DNA of 64,000 nucleotides from a virus, in the IMG/VR virus record IMGVR_UViG_3300017773_000004, positions 1 through 64,000 of that record. One strand, given 5' to 3'. Shown one piece after another: positions 13,431 through 23,335 of the stretch; position 1 is the stretch's first letter; every line of letters begins with the position of its first letter. The notes beneath the pieces were generated by a model that searched no databases, was not told the DNA's origin, and saw only the letters and a list, made by a program, of their open reading frames with translations. The translations under genes were made by a program, and so were the position numbers.

Positions 13431-15359
13431 ATGGCAGAACAATTATATTTTAGTAGAGATTCGAAACTATATGCAGGCTTTGATAATAAAGTCTGGGAAG
13501 TTCCGATTCTCGACGGCTTTAGTTTTTCTCAGTCTACAAACCAAAGTGAAATTGGTCTTGCAGAAATGCAGGGAACTGATGGTTTGAGCCGAAGAGGACA
13601 ACGTGTATTTACCGACTCTCTTGCTCCGGCAGAGTGGTCATTTAGTACTTATGTGCGTCCCTATCGAACCGCAACAGATAGTGGAGAATCACGAGCTGTA
13701 GAAGAAGTCCTCTGGGCGATTATGGCAGGTGCTGATAAGTATCAAGATGGTACAGATGCAGCAGGCGGTCTTATACAAGGTAACATTACTATTACTACTG
13801 CAGGTACTAGTACAACCGCAGGTACTTATATTGTAACGAATAGCACTACAGGTATTGGAGGTACTAAGGGCGTAGGTGCTGTAGGCTGGGAAATTGAGTT
13901 AACTGTAGGCGGAAGCGGTATTACTGCAGTAACAGTTATTGATTCAGGTGAAGGCTTTTCAGTAGGTGATACAATCACTATTCCAACTAGTGTTATCGGC
14001 GGTAGCGCAACTGCAACTCTAACGGTAGCCACAGCGGTAACCGGAGCAGTAGGTGGTATAGCAAGTGTAGCCGCTGCAAATAACACAGGCAGAACAGCAA
14101 ACAAAACTTACTCAATTAAAAATGGAGATACAGGTGTCACTGTAAAAACAGCAGGTGGAGCTACCGTAACTGATAGGGTTGGCTGGGAGCTTGACCTTAC
14201 TGCCGCAGCTAATGGTACAATTACAGCTGTTGTTGCCTCTCCTGGTTCTGGCTTTGTAGCAAATGATACTATTGAAATCAATAATAATAATGTAGGAGGA
14301 AGTGGAGGCGTACTTACTTTCACGGTTACAATTAGTACTATAAGTTCAACTTTCTATCGTTTATCTCAGCCCGATTCGGCCTCTCCTTTTGGCCCAACAG
14401 TTTCGCGGCCTGTAGGTACGGGAGATTCGGGTAAAACTGTTATTAATTTTGGTCAATCAAACCGATCAACTCTTGGAACTTGTGATCTTTACTTTGTAAT
14501 GGAAACAAGTTCAGCAAACCCAATGGTATATAAGTTGTCAGGTGCAGCATTTAATGAAGCATCTATTGACTTTGAAGTAGATGGTATTGCTACTATCAAC
14601 TGGTCTGGTTTTGCAGCAAATATTACGGATATGCAAAGCTCTGCTACTGCGGGCTCTTCTGTAACCGTTCAGTCAGGAAAAACTATTTCCGGCAACTCTT
14701 CTACAGGTAGTGCTTTCGCCGCAGGCGATGTAGTACTTGATAGCAATGATGGATTGAAGCTGGGAATTTGTACTGCAAATAATGCTGCAAACTTTGCAAT
14801 CGATGACGGTGTAGGCTCTACCAAGACCTTTATTCGAAATCGACTAACTCAGCTTGATATTACTGCAGATACTGCAGATCGTACTGCTTTCCCGGGTGTC
14901 GGCGGAAATGGTAAGTATCAGCTTACTCTTACTGGAGGAAATATTACAATTACAAATAATATTTCATACTTGGTACCGGAAGAACTTGGTGCTGTAAACG
15001 TTCCAATTGAGCACGTAACAGGAACTCGATCAGCTTCTGGAAGCTTTACTTGTTACTTGACTCTTGATGATTCAAGCGGTCAAAATGGTACTTCAGTAGA
15101 ACTATTTAACGATATGACTACAAGTGGTCCAGGTAAAGGTCTCGAAAAAGTTGTAAATAACTTCGAGACAACTTTCTCAGTAGGCGGTACGGTAGCAAAT
15201 ACTCCACGTCTAAATGTTAAGTTCCCGAAAGTACATATCAACGTTCCTACGCACTCAATTGAAGATGTAATCTCTCTTGAAACTACGTTTGCTTCTTACA
15301 CAGATGACTTTAACGTTGCTAATGAGGTACAACTTGAGTACTTTGGTACAGCACTTTAA
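13431..15359 (+). CDS. Major tail (tube) protein with two tandem inserted domains
   Basis: 642 residues, well above the usual 150-350 for a siphovirus tube protein. The N-terminus (QLYFSRDSKLYAGFDNKVWE, then LDGFSFSQSTNQ) and C-terminus (SLETTFASYTDDFNVANEVQ) look like a tube-fold module. Between them are two related beta-rich inserts, about residues 113-205 and 215-305, each with a VGWE(I/L)(E/D)L start and a G-x-GF-x-x-x-DTI element. They are likely surface-exposed decorations on the tube. A 60-bp leader with TAGGAGATAATTT before ATG and a terminator right after fit a highly expressed virion protein. The second tube-like protein follows downstream. Confidence 0.78.
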   Translation: MAEQLYFSRDSKLYAGFDNKVWEVPILDGFSFSQSTNQSEIGLAEMQGTDGLSRRGQRVFTDSLAPAEWSFSTYVRPYRTATDSGESRAVEEVLWAIMAGADKYQDGTDAAGGLIQGNITITTAGTSTTAGTYIVTNSTTGIGGTKGVGAVGWEIELTVGGSGITAVTVIDSGEGFSVGDTITIPTSVIGGSATATLTVATAVTGAVGGIASVAAANNTGRTANKTYSIKNGDTGVTVKTAGGATVTDRVGWELDLTAAANGTITAVVASPGSGFVANDTIEINNNNVGGSGGVLTFTVTISTISSTFYRLSQPDSASPFGPTVSRPVGTGDSGKTVINFGQSNRSTLGTCDLYFVMETSSANPMVYKLSGAAFNEASIDFEVDGIATINWSGFAANITDMQSSATAGSSVTVQSGKTISGNSSTGSAFAAGDVVLDSNDGLKLGICTANNAANFAIDDGVGSTKTFIRNRLTQLDITADTADRTAFPGVGGNGKYQLTLTGGNITITNNISYLVPEELGAVNVPIEHVTGTRSASGSFTCYLTLDDSSGQNGTSVELFNDMTTSGPGKGLEKVVNNFETTFSVGGTVANTPRLNVKFPKVHINVPTHSIEDVISLETTFASYTDDFNVANEVQLEYFGTAL

Positions 15360-15376
15360 TAATTATTTTAAACGAC

Positions 15377-15398
15377 AAACCCGCTTCGGCGGGTTTTT
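15377..15398 (+). terminator. Rho-independent terminator after the tail tube gene
   Basis: Stem AAACCCGC/GCGGGTTT with a TTCG tetraloop, running into TTTTTCTTT. It closes the connector-to-tube transcript, and promoter P3 begins a new one 15 bases later. Confidence 0.92.
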
Positions 15399-15412
15399 CT
15401 TTATCACCCACA

Positions 15413-15453
15413 GAAAAAAATTTCTTGACAAAATAGTTCAACTGAAGTATCAT
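15413..15453 (+). promoter_or_regulatory. Promoter P3 (sigma-70 type)
   Basis: The -35 is TTGACA (15425-15430), the spacer is 17 bp and the -10 is TATCAT (15448-15453). The 12 bases before the -35 are GAAAAAAATTTC, the third copy of the A-rich block. It lies between a terminator and the second tail gene and should drive tail tip and tape measure genes. Confidence 0.82.
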
Positions 15454-15477
15454 AGGCTGTACCAAGGAGCAAAATAA

Positions 15478-17784
15478 ATGGCAACAGATTTTGAAACCAC
15501 ATTTCTAAGTCAATCCGGAGTCAGCGGAGGGACATATCAAGTTTTGGTTAGAAATCTTACTAAAAATACTCAGGTAACTGCAAGCGGTATTCAGGCAGGA
15601 GCTGATGATACAAATTTATGGGCAGGAAATTATTCCGTTCTTGAAGCGGCCGTCGGAGACGAGATAATAGTTACGTTTGAAGGTAGAGACGAAACTAGTG
15701 GTGGCAATGATATGCTTTTTTTAAAAGCAGAGTCAGATGAGCCAGTATATGCAACAATAGGAGGACTTATAGATGATGCAAATATTTTATATTTAAATAA
15801 GTTCGCTTCTGAAAACCCCCAGCCTTCTTCTCCTCTTTCAAATCAATTTTTAACCCTTTTATATATGTTTGGCATTGATCCTATAGAAAATCACACGGGG
15901 TATATTCCTATAGGAGATAATTCCTTGTCGGGGTGGGATACAGAGGAGTACCAAGCATTAGAACTTCAAAATGCGGATAGTGCAGATCGCTTTCAGTTTG
16001 GAATAAAATTTACTATAAATAGCGAAAATTTTAATGCGCTTCATGTAAAAGTATCAGGAGGTCACCCAAACCCGATTACCGTGCCTGCTAATGCTTCTAC
16101 AATTATGACGGTAAAAATACCGATAAATGTTGAAACAGTACTTTCAAACCCAACAGATCCAGTCCCCCCAACAGAGCCTACCTTTCCTACGAGTTTAATA
16201 AATACTACTGATATATTCCCTGGACGAATATGGGCAAAACTTAAAAATGCAACAAAAGGAAGACAAGTAATATCTTCCGCTTTAGGATACGTTGCTCAAG
16301 GAGGACGAAATGTTTTTCCAATTTTAGATGCAGAAGTAGGAGATGAGTTAGTACTTACTGTACAAGTAAATGATAGTCTAACTTTAAGTGGAGGGGAGGA
16401 TGAAGTTTATCTTATATCTTCTCTTAGTAATACAATTAATTCAGCAACTGTAGGAGGATTACTACAACCTGATGATCCAACTATAGTATTTCGAAATCCT
16501 ACAACTGGAACTGTTCCGTTTCCTACTCTGACGCCCCCGAATCCAACAACAAATAATTCTGTAACATTTCCTTCAGTTACAATTGAGACAGAATATAGGG
16601 ATCCTGAGGACATAATTGATTTAAATTATATAGATCATAATTCAACTAATCGCGTACTTACAGTACAAAATGCAGATAGAGGAGAACGGTGGCAGGCATC
16701 TTTTAAATTCACAGTACCAAATGGATTAAGTGGAAAACATGCAATTGGTCTCGGAACAAAAGAAGGACTGAATACTCCTAATTTTGGCCCTACACTACCC
16801 TTCGCAACTGACCTTAGATTTCCTATAAATATTGTACTCAACGCTACCGGCGGAGGAAGTAATCCTCCACTTAGTGAAGGACCCGCAACAGACATTAACT
16901 ATATGCGGGAAACAAAACTATTTTTATATCAAGATGGCTCAAACTATGAGATAAAGTTAGATGGAGATTTTGATTTTAGTCAAACATTTTCAGAAAAATC
17001 AACTTCTTCAAATACTCTACATAATACTCAACATTTTGAGTCGTCCTCCATTGTAAAAGCAAATCCGGCAGATTTTGAGTTTAGAGCTAATTTATTATTA
17101 CAAAATGATGCTCAAATATTATTTGATAACTTAATAAACCCAAGATTTTGTGATTTATATTTTCAAACTAGTCATGCGACTTTTAAAATTGACAGAGCGA
17201 TATTTACAAATGGAAACTTTGAGATAGGACGAAATTCTATTTTAAAGTTAGGTGTTTCAGGACAAGGCGCACTATTACAGAGAGTAGGTGACGAGAGTTA
17301 CGCAATCCCTGGGGTAGACGTCATTCCTAGCACAGTAAGAACTCCGTTTATTCCAGGAATTAAAATAATTCTCAATGGCAGGGATATTAGTTTACTTATA
17401 GCAGATGTTCAAGCAGAGATACAGAATGATATAAAATGGGTTCCTTATGAAACAATGAATCAAGCACTAAAAGTTGTAGATAAAGGAAATGCAATGTATC
17501 CTTCTAATTTTGTTTTAAATAAAAGAATTTTTGCAGGATCAATTACAAAGTATGTTGCAACAGGAGATGAATCAACATTAATAAACTTTGATAAAGAAGC
17601 ACCCTTAAGAATAAAAGTAGGCAAAACAATATCCAATATATTTTACGGACTTGACTTCAATATGGCGTCTTGTTCTTTCACAAATCGAGTTAACCCAAAA
17701 GAAATTTATACACAAAACTTTGATTGGAGACTCACAAGCAACGCCGAATTAAACGGCATTTTAAAATATTTTACTCTCACATAA
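15478..17784 (+). CDS. Tail protein: two Ig-like repeats plus a second tail-tube-like module
   Basis: 768 residues. Residues about 18-215 and 250-455 are two copies of one domain: both contain VGDE(I/L), a GGL segment and an (L/V)QNAD-(S/R)-(A/G)-(D/E)-R-(F/W) strand. From about residue 478, KLFLYQDGSNYEIKLDGDFD and FSQTF resemble the N-terminus of the major tail protein (LYFSRDSKLYAGF to FSFSQST). The extreme C-terminus (CSFTNRVNPKEIYTQNFDW) matches that protein's end in position and style. I therefore infer a second tube-type subunit carrying an N-terminal pair of Ig-like domains. It has its own promoter (P3) and a good ribosome site (CAAGGAG). It could be a tube-initiator ring, a decorated tube subunit or a tail-tip collar. 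Confidence 0.65.
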   Translation: MATDFETTFLSQSGVSGGTYQVLVRNLTKNTQVTASGIQAGADDTNLWAGNYSVLEAAVGDEIIVTFEGRDETSGGNDMLFLKAESDEPVYATIGGLIDDANILYLNKFASENPQPSSPLSNQFLTLLYMFGIDPIENHTGYIPIGDNSLSGWDTEEYQALELQNADSADRFQFGIKFTINSENFNALHVKVSGGHPNPITVPANASTIMTVKIPINVETVLSNPTDPVPPTEPTFPTSLINTTDIFPGRIWAKLKNATKGRQVISSALGYVAQGGRNVFPILDAEVGDELVLTVQVNDSLTLSGGEDEVYLISSLSNTINSATVGGLLQPDDPTIVFRNPTTGTVPFPTLTPPNPTTNNSVTFPSVTIETEYRDPEDIIDLNYIDHNSTNRVLTVQNADRGERWQASFKFTVPNGLSGKHAIGLGTKEGLNTPNFGPTLPFATDLRFPINIVLNATGGGSNPPLSEGPATDINYMRETKLFLYQDGSNYEIKLDGDFDFSQTFSEKSTSSNTLHNTQHFESSSIVKANPADFEFRANLLLQNDAQILFDNLINPRFCDLYFQTSHATFKIDRAIFTNGNFEIGRNSILKLGVSGQGALLQRVGDESYAIPGVDVIPSTVRTPFIPGIKIILNGRDISLLIADVQAEIQNDIKWVPYETMNQALKVVDKGNAMYPSNFVLNKRIFAGSITKYVATGDESTLINFDKEAPLRIKVGKTISNIFYGLDFNMASCSFTNRVNPKEIYTQNFDWRLTSNAELNGILKYFTLT

Positions 17785-17798
17785 GGAGCATTGTAGTA

Positions 17799-18242
17799 AT
17801 GGAATTAAAAAAACTAGTAGTCAACGTAAAAGAAGTTTGGGTAGACTTTCCCGGGTTATCTGGGTTCAAAGTAAAAGTAGCAAATCTTTCTCGAAAAGAG
17901 CTTCTTGGACTTCGAAAGCGTTGTACTGTACAAAAATTTGATCGTAAAACTCGACAGTTAAACGAAGAACTTGATGATGAAAAGTTTGTTGTAGAGTTTA
18001 CAGGAGCAGTAGTAAAAGGGTGGGAAGGTCTTACTCTTGAACATTTAGAAACTCTTCTTCTAATTGATACAGAGGATAAGGATATGAGTGAAGAGCTCCC
18101 TTACAGTATTGATAACGCAGAAGTACTTGTCTCTTCTTCAACTGAATTTGATACTTGGCTCAACGAGGTAGTCTTTGATTTAGATAATTTTCGTAGCCAA
18201 CGAGAAAGAGGAGAGTCTCCAGCGCCTGGAGAGGATGTATAA
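17799..18242 (+). CDS. Tail assembly chaperone, first ORF (gpG-like)
   Basis: 147 residues from ATG 17799, preceded by AAGGAG. It is a small acidic protein (ELKKLVVNVKEVWVDFPGLS, ending ERGESPAPGEDV) with a mostly helical core. It sits immediately before a second small acidic ORF in another frame and the tape measure gene, which is the conserved position of the tail chaperone pair that coats the tape measure during tube assembly. A hairpin (18216-18232) lies just before its stop. Whether a frameshift fuses it to the next ORF, as in lambda G/GT, cannot be decided by eye. Confidence 0.7.
   Translation: MELKKLVVNVKEVWVDFPGLSGFKVKVANLSRKELLGLRKRCTVQKFDRKTRQLNEELDDEKFVVEFTGAVVKGWEGLTLEHLETLLLIDTEDKDMSEELPYSIDNAEVLVSSSTEFDTWLNEVVFDLDNFRSQRERGESPAPGEDV
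18216..18232 (+). promoter_or_regulatory. Hairpin at the tail chaperone overlap
   Basis: A perfect 7-bp inverted repeat TCTCCAG/CTGGAGA with a CGC loop lies in the last codons of the first chaperone ORF, just before the start of the second. It may regulate reinitiation or stimulate a frameshift. A +1 (or -2) shift between 18184 and 18242 would fuse the two ORFs, but no classic slippery heptamer is visible. Confidence 0.4.
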
Positions 18243-18609
18243 AAACTTAGACGCAAAAATGACGCGAGAGCGTTATTTACAAATGTGTGAACAGTTACAA
18301 AAAGAACCAAATCCGGATGAAATACCTCCAGACTTTGAAGATTTTCCTCCCGAAATGCAGCAAGCAATTTCTGTATTTAATTCTTTAGGCGATAGAGCAT
18401 ATCCCGACATAGGATACATAGGAAAAGATTACACAAATTTACCTATTCTTATAGACGTTTTTGGAATTAATGATACAGAATACTTAATAGAAGTATTGCA
18501 CTTTTTAGATGGACGAGCGATTGAAAAGTCCGCAGAAACTTTGAAGCGAGAGCGAGATAAGTTAAAGAGATCAACAAGTGGCAGCCAACGAAGTAGTCGT
18601 AAAGTTTAA
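18235..18609 (+). CDS. Tail assembly chaperone, second ORF (gpT-like)
   Basis: 124 residues from ATG 18235, overlapping the first chaperone ORF by 8 bases in the +1 frame and the tape measure start by 32 bases. It is proline- and glutamate-rich at the N-terminus (QLQKEPNPDEIPPDFEDFPP) and helical and basic at the C-terminus (SAETLKRERDKLKRSTSGSQ). The acidic PP/FEDFPPEM stretch and location match second chaperone ORFs of siphoviruses. It could be translated from its own ATG or only as a frameshift extension; its frame is open back to 18184. Confidence 0.62.
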   Translation: MYKNLDAKMTRERYLQMCEQLQKEPNPDEIPPDFEDFPPEMQQAISVFNSLGDRAYPDIGYIGKDYTNLPILIDVFGINDTEYLIEVLHFLDGRAIEKSAETLKRERDKLKRSTSGSQRSSRKV

Positions 18610-21600
18610 ATTAGATGCCGATGGTAATCTAAAAGCACTTGCAGCCGATGCTGATAAAGCCGCTGCTTCTACAGATAATCTTTCTAAATCTGCCAGAAGT
18701 CAAGATCGAGCACTAAAAGGTGCTGCCCAAGCATCTTCCAATAGTACGAAAAACTTTGCAAAAATGTCACAGGGCATCAGTGGAGGCCTTGTGCCTGCGT
18801 ATGCCGCACTGGCAGCAAATATCTTTGCAATTACTGCACTTTTCAATGCTTTACGAGGAGCTGCAAGAGTAGAGCAACTTACAAAAGGTTTGAGTGAGAT
18901 GGGTGCTGCTAGCGGACTCGCTTTAGGCACTCTTTCTCGTGGTTTACAAGAATCAACAGGATTTGCACTAAGTCTTGAAGAAGCTATGAGATCTACTGCA
19001 CTTATAACAAGTGCCGGTCTAGATGCAAGTAGTGTTGAAGAGTTTGGTAAAGCTGCAAAAAATGCATCTCTCGCACTTGGTAGAGATACTGCAGAATCAT
19101 TAGAACGATTTACTCGTGGTGTTACAAAGCTTGAGCCTGAACTTCTTGATGAATTAGGCTTATTTGTTCGCGTCGATGATGCAGCAGAAAAGTATGCACG
19201 TTCAATAGGAAAGAGTGCAGGAGAGCTTACAAACTTTGAAAAACGCCAAGCATTTGCAAACGAAGCCCTTGATCAAGCAAATGAAAAGTATGGAGCATTA
19301 GGAGATCTTGATGTTAGCTCTTTTGATAAACTTGCTGCTACCTTTAATGATTTATCTAAACAACTTCTTAGTATACTTAATATTGCTATTGTTCCTTTTG
19401 TATCTGCACTCGCAACTAATTCAGGACTATTATTAGCGGCACTCACAGGCCTTGGAGCTACTATATCAGGTCAGATACTAGGAGGCATAAAAGAATATGG
19501 TGCGGCTGCAGCACAGGCGGCTGAAGATACAAAACAAATGAACAAAGCAACAGTTGATGGACTGTCAGAAATTGGTAGTGCTAGGCCCAATGTGCAACAG
19601 CTGGGTACGGATATGCTAAAAGGTACCGCTAGTGCTAAGCAATTTCAAGACGCAATTTTTAAGCAACGTAGCGCTCTTGGAGGACTTACAGCAGCGCTAA
19701 ATAGGAACAAAGACAAAACAGAGGAGTACACTCAAAGAATTAAAGCGGCTAGAGCTGCTCAAGAAGCAATACGAAAGAGCGCAATAGACTACGGAAGAGC
19801 CCAACAACAAGCAGCTACTGCGGATGCAATTGCCGCAGTGGCTAATGGCGACTTTAAAGACGGTCTATCAAAAACCAAAGATATGGTAGCTGCTTATAAA
19901 CTAAATGTTTCTATGGCTACATTTCAAACAAGTAGACTTAGTAAAGCTCTGCATATTACTAGAGCTTCTGCACTACTTGCTGCTGGGGCATTTCGTATTG
20001 CAGGCGCAGCGGTTACTGCACTTCTAGGCCCGATTTCAGCAATAATTGCAGTAGTAAGTCTTTTAATTGAAGGCTTTAAATTTGTTATTGGGCTTTTTCA
20101 GTCTAAAGCATACAAAGAGTATAAAGATACGCTGGAGTCAGCTCGCGAAACAACAGAGGAGTTAGGTAAATCTTTACGCGAGGTAGACTCTGCTTTAGAA
20201 GGAACTTCAAAAAAGATTACTACAGTAACTGCAAGAACAATTGCCTATGGTAATGCTTTAGGAGGAATACTAGAGGAAGTTGAGAAACTCAAAGCAACAG
20301 GGTATGATGATAACGTAGAAGGTCAAATTGAGTTATTTAGACAAGCCGCTGAAGAGAGCGATCTTTTTGCTGCCGCTTTAAAAGAGGCGGGAATACAAAA
20401 AATTAATAAAGACACTATAGCAAGAGTAATTGATATTGCACAAGCGGCAGAAAGAGCATCAAAACAAACACAAGCACTTGCAGAATCTGCAAAAGCAGCC
20501 TCTACTGCTACTCAGGATTTTGTGAACTCATTTATTAAAACTACTCCTGTTGATGCAATGGCAGATAGTTTAAGTGACTTAGCAAAAGCTGCATCATCTG
20601 CTACTGAAGTAGGAGAGTTAGAAAAAATTCTCGATGAAAAAGCTGTTCAAGGATCAACTCTTCGAAGTCTTATAGATAGCCAAGAAGGTTCTAGTTTAGA
20701 GGAAAGAATTCAAGGAATAAATAAATTAATTTCAAAACAGCAAGAGTCTTTAAGAAGCGCGCAAGATCGAATTACTACAGCAAAAGAAGAATTAGATATT
20801 ATAAAAAGTCTTAATTTTACAACCCAAGAGGGTATTGCTCTAACAGTAGATGCAGAAAATAATCTTACACGCCAAAAGCAAGAACAGCTACGTACACAAA
20901 TTCAAGTTAATAAAGCAATGCTTAACGCAAACACTAGTTCTAAAGATCGAGCAGCAATACTTGCAGGAATACAAACTCTAGAAACACAACTACTTCAACT
21001 AGAAACTAAAATAATAAGTGAAGAAGATAGAAGAGTTCGTGTTTTAGAGGCACGAATGCAAAAAGAAAAACTGCTGGCACAGGCAAAAACAGGAGCAGCA
21101 GAAGCAACGAAAAGAGAAATAGAAAACGAAAGAGCTCTTGCATCTCTTGCAGTGAAAACAGCTCGTGCACGTGCAGGAAGTGGTTTAGACATTACAGATG
21201 AAATTGCCCTTCTAGAACAAAGAGAGACTGACTTAGTTGCAGCTGAAAAAGCAATTGCTGACGAAAAAATCAGAATTATAGACTTAGAGTTTGCACTACT
21301 CGAAGCACAAACAAAAGCAGCAAATGCAAGATTAGCAGAAACGGCTAGGCAAAAGTTTGTACCTGATACTGCAACTGACGAACTAGGCACAAGCACTCCT
21401 CAATTTACCGCAGAAGCACTTGCAGCACAGCAACAAATATCTTTAAATAACGAAATTCTAGGCATTCAAGAACGTATTAAAGATAGTCAGACAGAAGGTG
21501 TAAATACTGAGCAGGAGCATAATGCAGCTCTCAGAGCTGGAAACATAGAATTGAAGAAAGCACAAGAAGCTCGACAAAAGCAAGAGGAAACTATAGCAAC

Positions 21601-23335
21601 TATATCGGCCGGTTTTCAGCTACAACTGGCTCTTGGCACTGAATTAGTTGGTCTTAGTGCTGAAAAACTAGATTTAGAACTTAAAATTGCAGATCAAACA
21701 CAACGTTTGGCGAGTGGTGAATTAAGTGCCGCTGACTCTGCAAAAGTAAGGCTAGACTTACAAAATAATATGATTGCAAAGCGAGAAGCGGAGCTAGACT
21801 TGATGGAAGCCCAATTTGAAGAGGCTACCAGATTATTAAATGCCTCGCTAGATTCAGGAAAACAACTTTCTCAAATAAATAAAGAAATTGCAGACTTACA
21901 AAATACGGATATGTTTGGTAATACACGAAGCATTACAGAGGCTGTTCGTGCTGCCCAAACAGAAAGGCGAGAGAGATTAGCATTAGCAGAAACAGAAAAA
22001 GATTTAAAAATTGCTACACTTAACAATGAATTAGCTGTATTACAAACAAGAAGAGACTTACTAGAGGTAGAAATGGCCGCAAGAGGGCCTATGACCGAGC
22101 AACAAGCAAATGCACTTGCTGTATTTGATGCTCAAATAGAAACTGCTCATCAAGTTGCTCAACTAGAGATTAACGTTATAAATCAGCAGTATGCGTTAAT
22201 GAAAGCAAAAGTTGCTAATGAAGAAACCTTGGCAATAATGCAAAAAGCAAGAGAAGGAGCCGGGGAAAGCAACTTTGGAGGAGGACTCCTTGCGGGTGCC
22301 ACAATGGCTACAGATCTTTTCAATCCAGATAATCCCGAGAAATTAGAAGCATTAAAAGCAAAATTTGGAGAGCTTGGAGGAGTAATTGAAGGTGGCAAAA
22401 TGCTTCTTGCTGGTTTCTCCGCAGACTTAAAGAATCTGGGGCCAGAAGGCGAAGCAATGGCTGCAATGGTTGATGGCACCGTATTGTTAATGGATAATTT
22501 CCAAGCGCTGGGAGAGTCAGGAGCTAGCACTTCAGCAAAATTAGAAGCAGTTGCAGGAGTAATTCAATCAATTGGACAAATTCAAGCAGCCTCTTCTGCA
22601 GCAAAAATTGCTGGAATCGATAAAGAAATTGCAGCTGAGAAGAAAAGAGATGGAAAGTCTCGAGAAAGTGTTGCAAAACTCAAACAGCTTGAAAAGAAGA
22701 AAGAACAACAGCAGCGAAAAGCATTTGAACAAAATAAGAAAATGCAAATGGCAAGCACAATTATTAATACCGCGGGCGCAGCAATGAGAGCTGTTGCAGA
22801 ACTAGGGCCTATCGCTGGTATTATAATGGCAGGTATAATTACTGCAATAGGTGCCGCACAACTTGCAATAATTGCTTCTACCAACTTCCAAGGAGGAGGA
22901 AGTATAGGAGGAGACAGTGGTCCTACATCTGTTAGTGTAGGACAAAGAAAAACTTCTGTGGATATGGCTAAGTCTGCGGGAGGCTCAGGAGAACTCTCGT
23001 ACTTCCGAGGAGCAAGAGGGGTAGGAGGTCCAGAAGACTTTACTCCCGCATTCTCAGGATATAGAAATCGTGCAGAAGGGGGAAATACCGCATTTATGGT
23101 TGGAGAACAAGGGCCAGAAATGTTTGTCCCAGATAGGGCAGGTACAATTATTCCAAATGATGATATTGTAGCTCCGACTGCTGTAAATGCAACATTTAAT
23201 ATCTCAGCTGTAGATGCAACAGGCGTGGAAGATCTACTTACAAATCAACGTGGTAATATTATTGATATGATTCGTGAAGCAGCAAATGCAAACGGAGAAG
23301 AGTTCCTAGAAAACATAAGAACCTCGGAGTTATAA
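18578..23335 (+). CDS. Tape measure protein
   Basis: 1585 residues from GTG 18578. It spans the tail lumen and sets tail length. Features: a helical N-terminus rich in Ala/Lys (KALAADADKAAASTDNLSKS); hydrophobic segments near residues 65-85, 225-260, 470-505 and 1395-1435; and a very long coiled-coil region (about 530-1300) of Glu/Lys/Ala/Gln. The C-terminal AEGGNTAFMVGEQGPEMFVP followed by RAGTIIPN block is a hallmark of tape measure proteins. At about 0.15 nm per residue a tail near 230-240 nm would be expected, if no large part is processed away. The hydrophobic parts probably enter the host membrane at DNA ejection. It overlaps the chaperone ORF upstream. Confidence 0.95.
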   Translation: MAANEVVVKFKLDADGNLKALAADADKAAASTDNLSKSARSQDRALKGAAQASSNSTKNFAKMSQGISGGLVPAYAALAANIFAITALFNALRGAARVEQLTKGLSEMGAASGLALGTLSRGLQESTGFALSLEEAMRSTALITSAGLDASSVEEFGKAAKNASLALGRDTAESLERFTRGVTKLEPELLDELGLFVRVDDAAEKYARSIGKSAGELTNFEKRQAFANEALDQANEKYGALGDLDVSSFDKLAATFNDLSKQLLSILNIAIVPFVSALATNSGLLLAALTGLGATISGQILGGIKEYGAAAAQAAEDTKQMNKATVDGLSEIGSARPNVQQLGTDMLKGTASAKQFQDAIFKQRSALGGLTAALNRNKDKTEEYTQRIKAARAAQEAIRKSAIDYGRAQQQAATADAIAAVANGDFKDGLSKTKDMVAAYKLNVSMATFQTSRLSKALHITRASALLAAGAFRIAGAAVTALLGPISAIIAVVSLLIEGFKFVIGLFQSKAYKEYKDTLESARETTEELGKSLREVDSALEGTSKKITTVTARTIAYGNALGGILEEVEKLKATGYDDNVEGQIELFRQAAEESDLFAAALKEAGIQKINKDTIARVIDIAQAAERASKQTQALAESAKAASTATQDFVNSFIKTTPVDAMADSLSDLAKAASSATEVGELEKILDEKAVQGSTLRSLIDSQEGSSLEERIQGINKLISKQQESLRSAQDRITTAKEELDIIKSLNFTTQEGIALTVDAENNLTRQKQEQLRTQIQVNKAMLNANTSSKDRAAILAGIQTLETQLLQLETKIISEEDRRVRVLEARMQKEKLLAQAKTGAAEATKREIENERALASLAVKTARARAGSGLDITDEIALLEQRETDLVAAEKAIADEKIRIIDLEFALLEAQTKAANARLAETARQKFVPDTATDELGTSTPQFTAEALAAQQQISLNNEILGIQERIKDSQTEGVNTEQEHNAALRAGNIELKKAQEARQKQEETIATISAGFQLQLALGTELVGLSAEKLDLELKIADQTQRLASGELSAADSAKVRLDLQNNMIAKREAELDLMEAQFEEATRLLNASLDSGKQLSQINKEIADLQNTDMFGNTRSITEAVRAAQTERRERLALAETEKDLKIATLNNELAVLQTRRDLLEVEMAARGPMTEQQANALAVFDAQIETAHQVAQLEINVINQQYALMKAKVANEETLAIMQKAREGAGESNFGGGLLAGATMATDLFNPDNPEKLEALKAKFGELGGVIEGGKMLLAGFSADLKNLGPEGEAMAAMVDGTVLLMDNFQALGESGASTSAKLEAVAGVIQSIGQIQAASSAAKIAGIDKEIAAEKKRDGKSRESVAKLKQLEKKKEQQQRKAFEQNKKMQMASTIINTAGAAMRAVAELGPIAGIIMAGIITAIGAAQLAIIASTNFQGGGSIGGDSGPTSVSVGQRKTSVDMAKSAGGSGELSYFRGARGVGGPEDFTPAFSGYRNRAEGGNTAFMVGEQGPEMFVPDRAGTIIPNDDIVAPTAVNATFNISAVDATGVEDLLTNQRGNIIDMIREAANANGEEFLENIRTSEL

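Noticed and set aside
20995-21396. Minus-strand open frame of 133 codons inside the tape measure gene
   Set aside because: Low-complexity Ala/Ser/Phe shadow of the Ala/Glu-rich coiled coil on the plus strand, with no start signal and no operon context.
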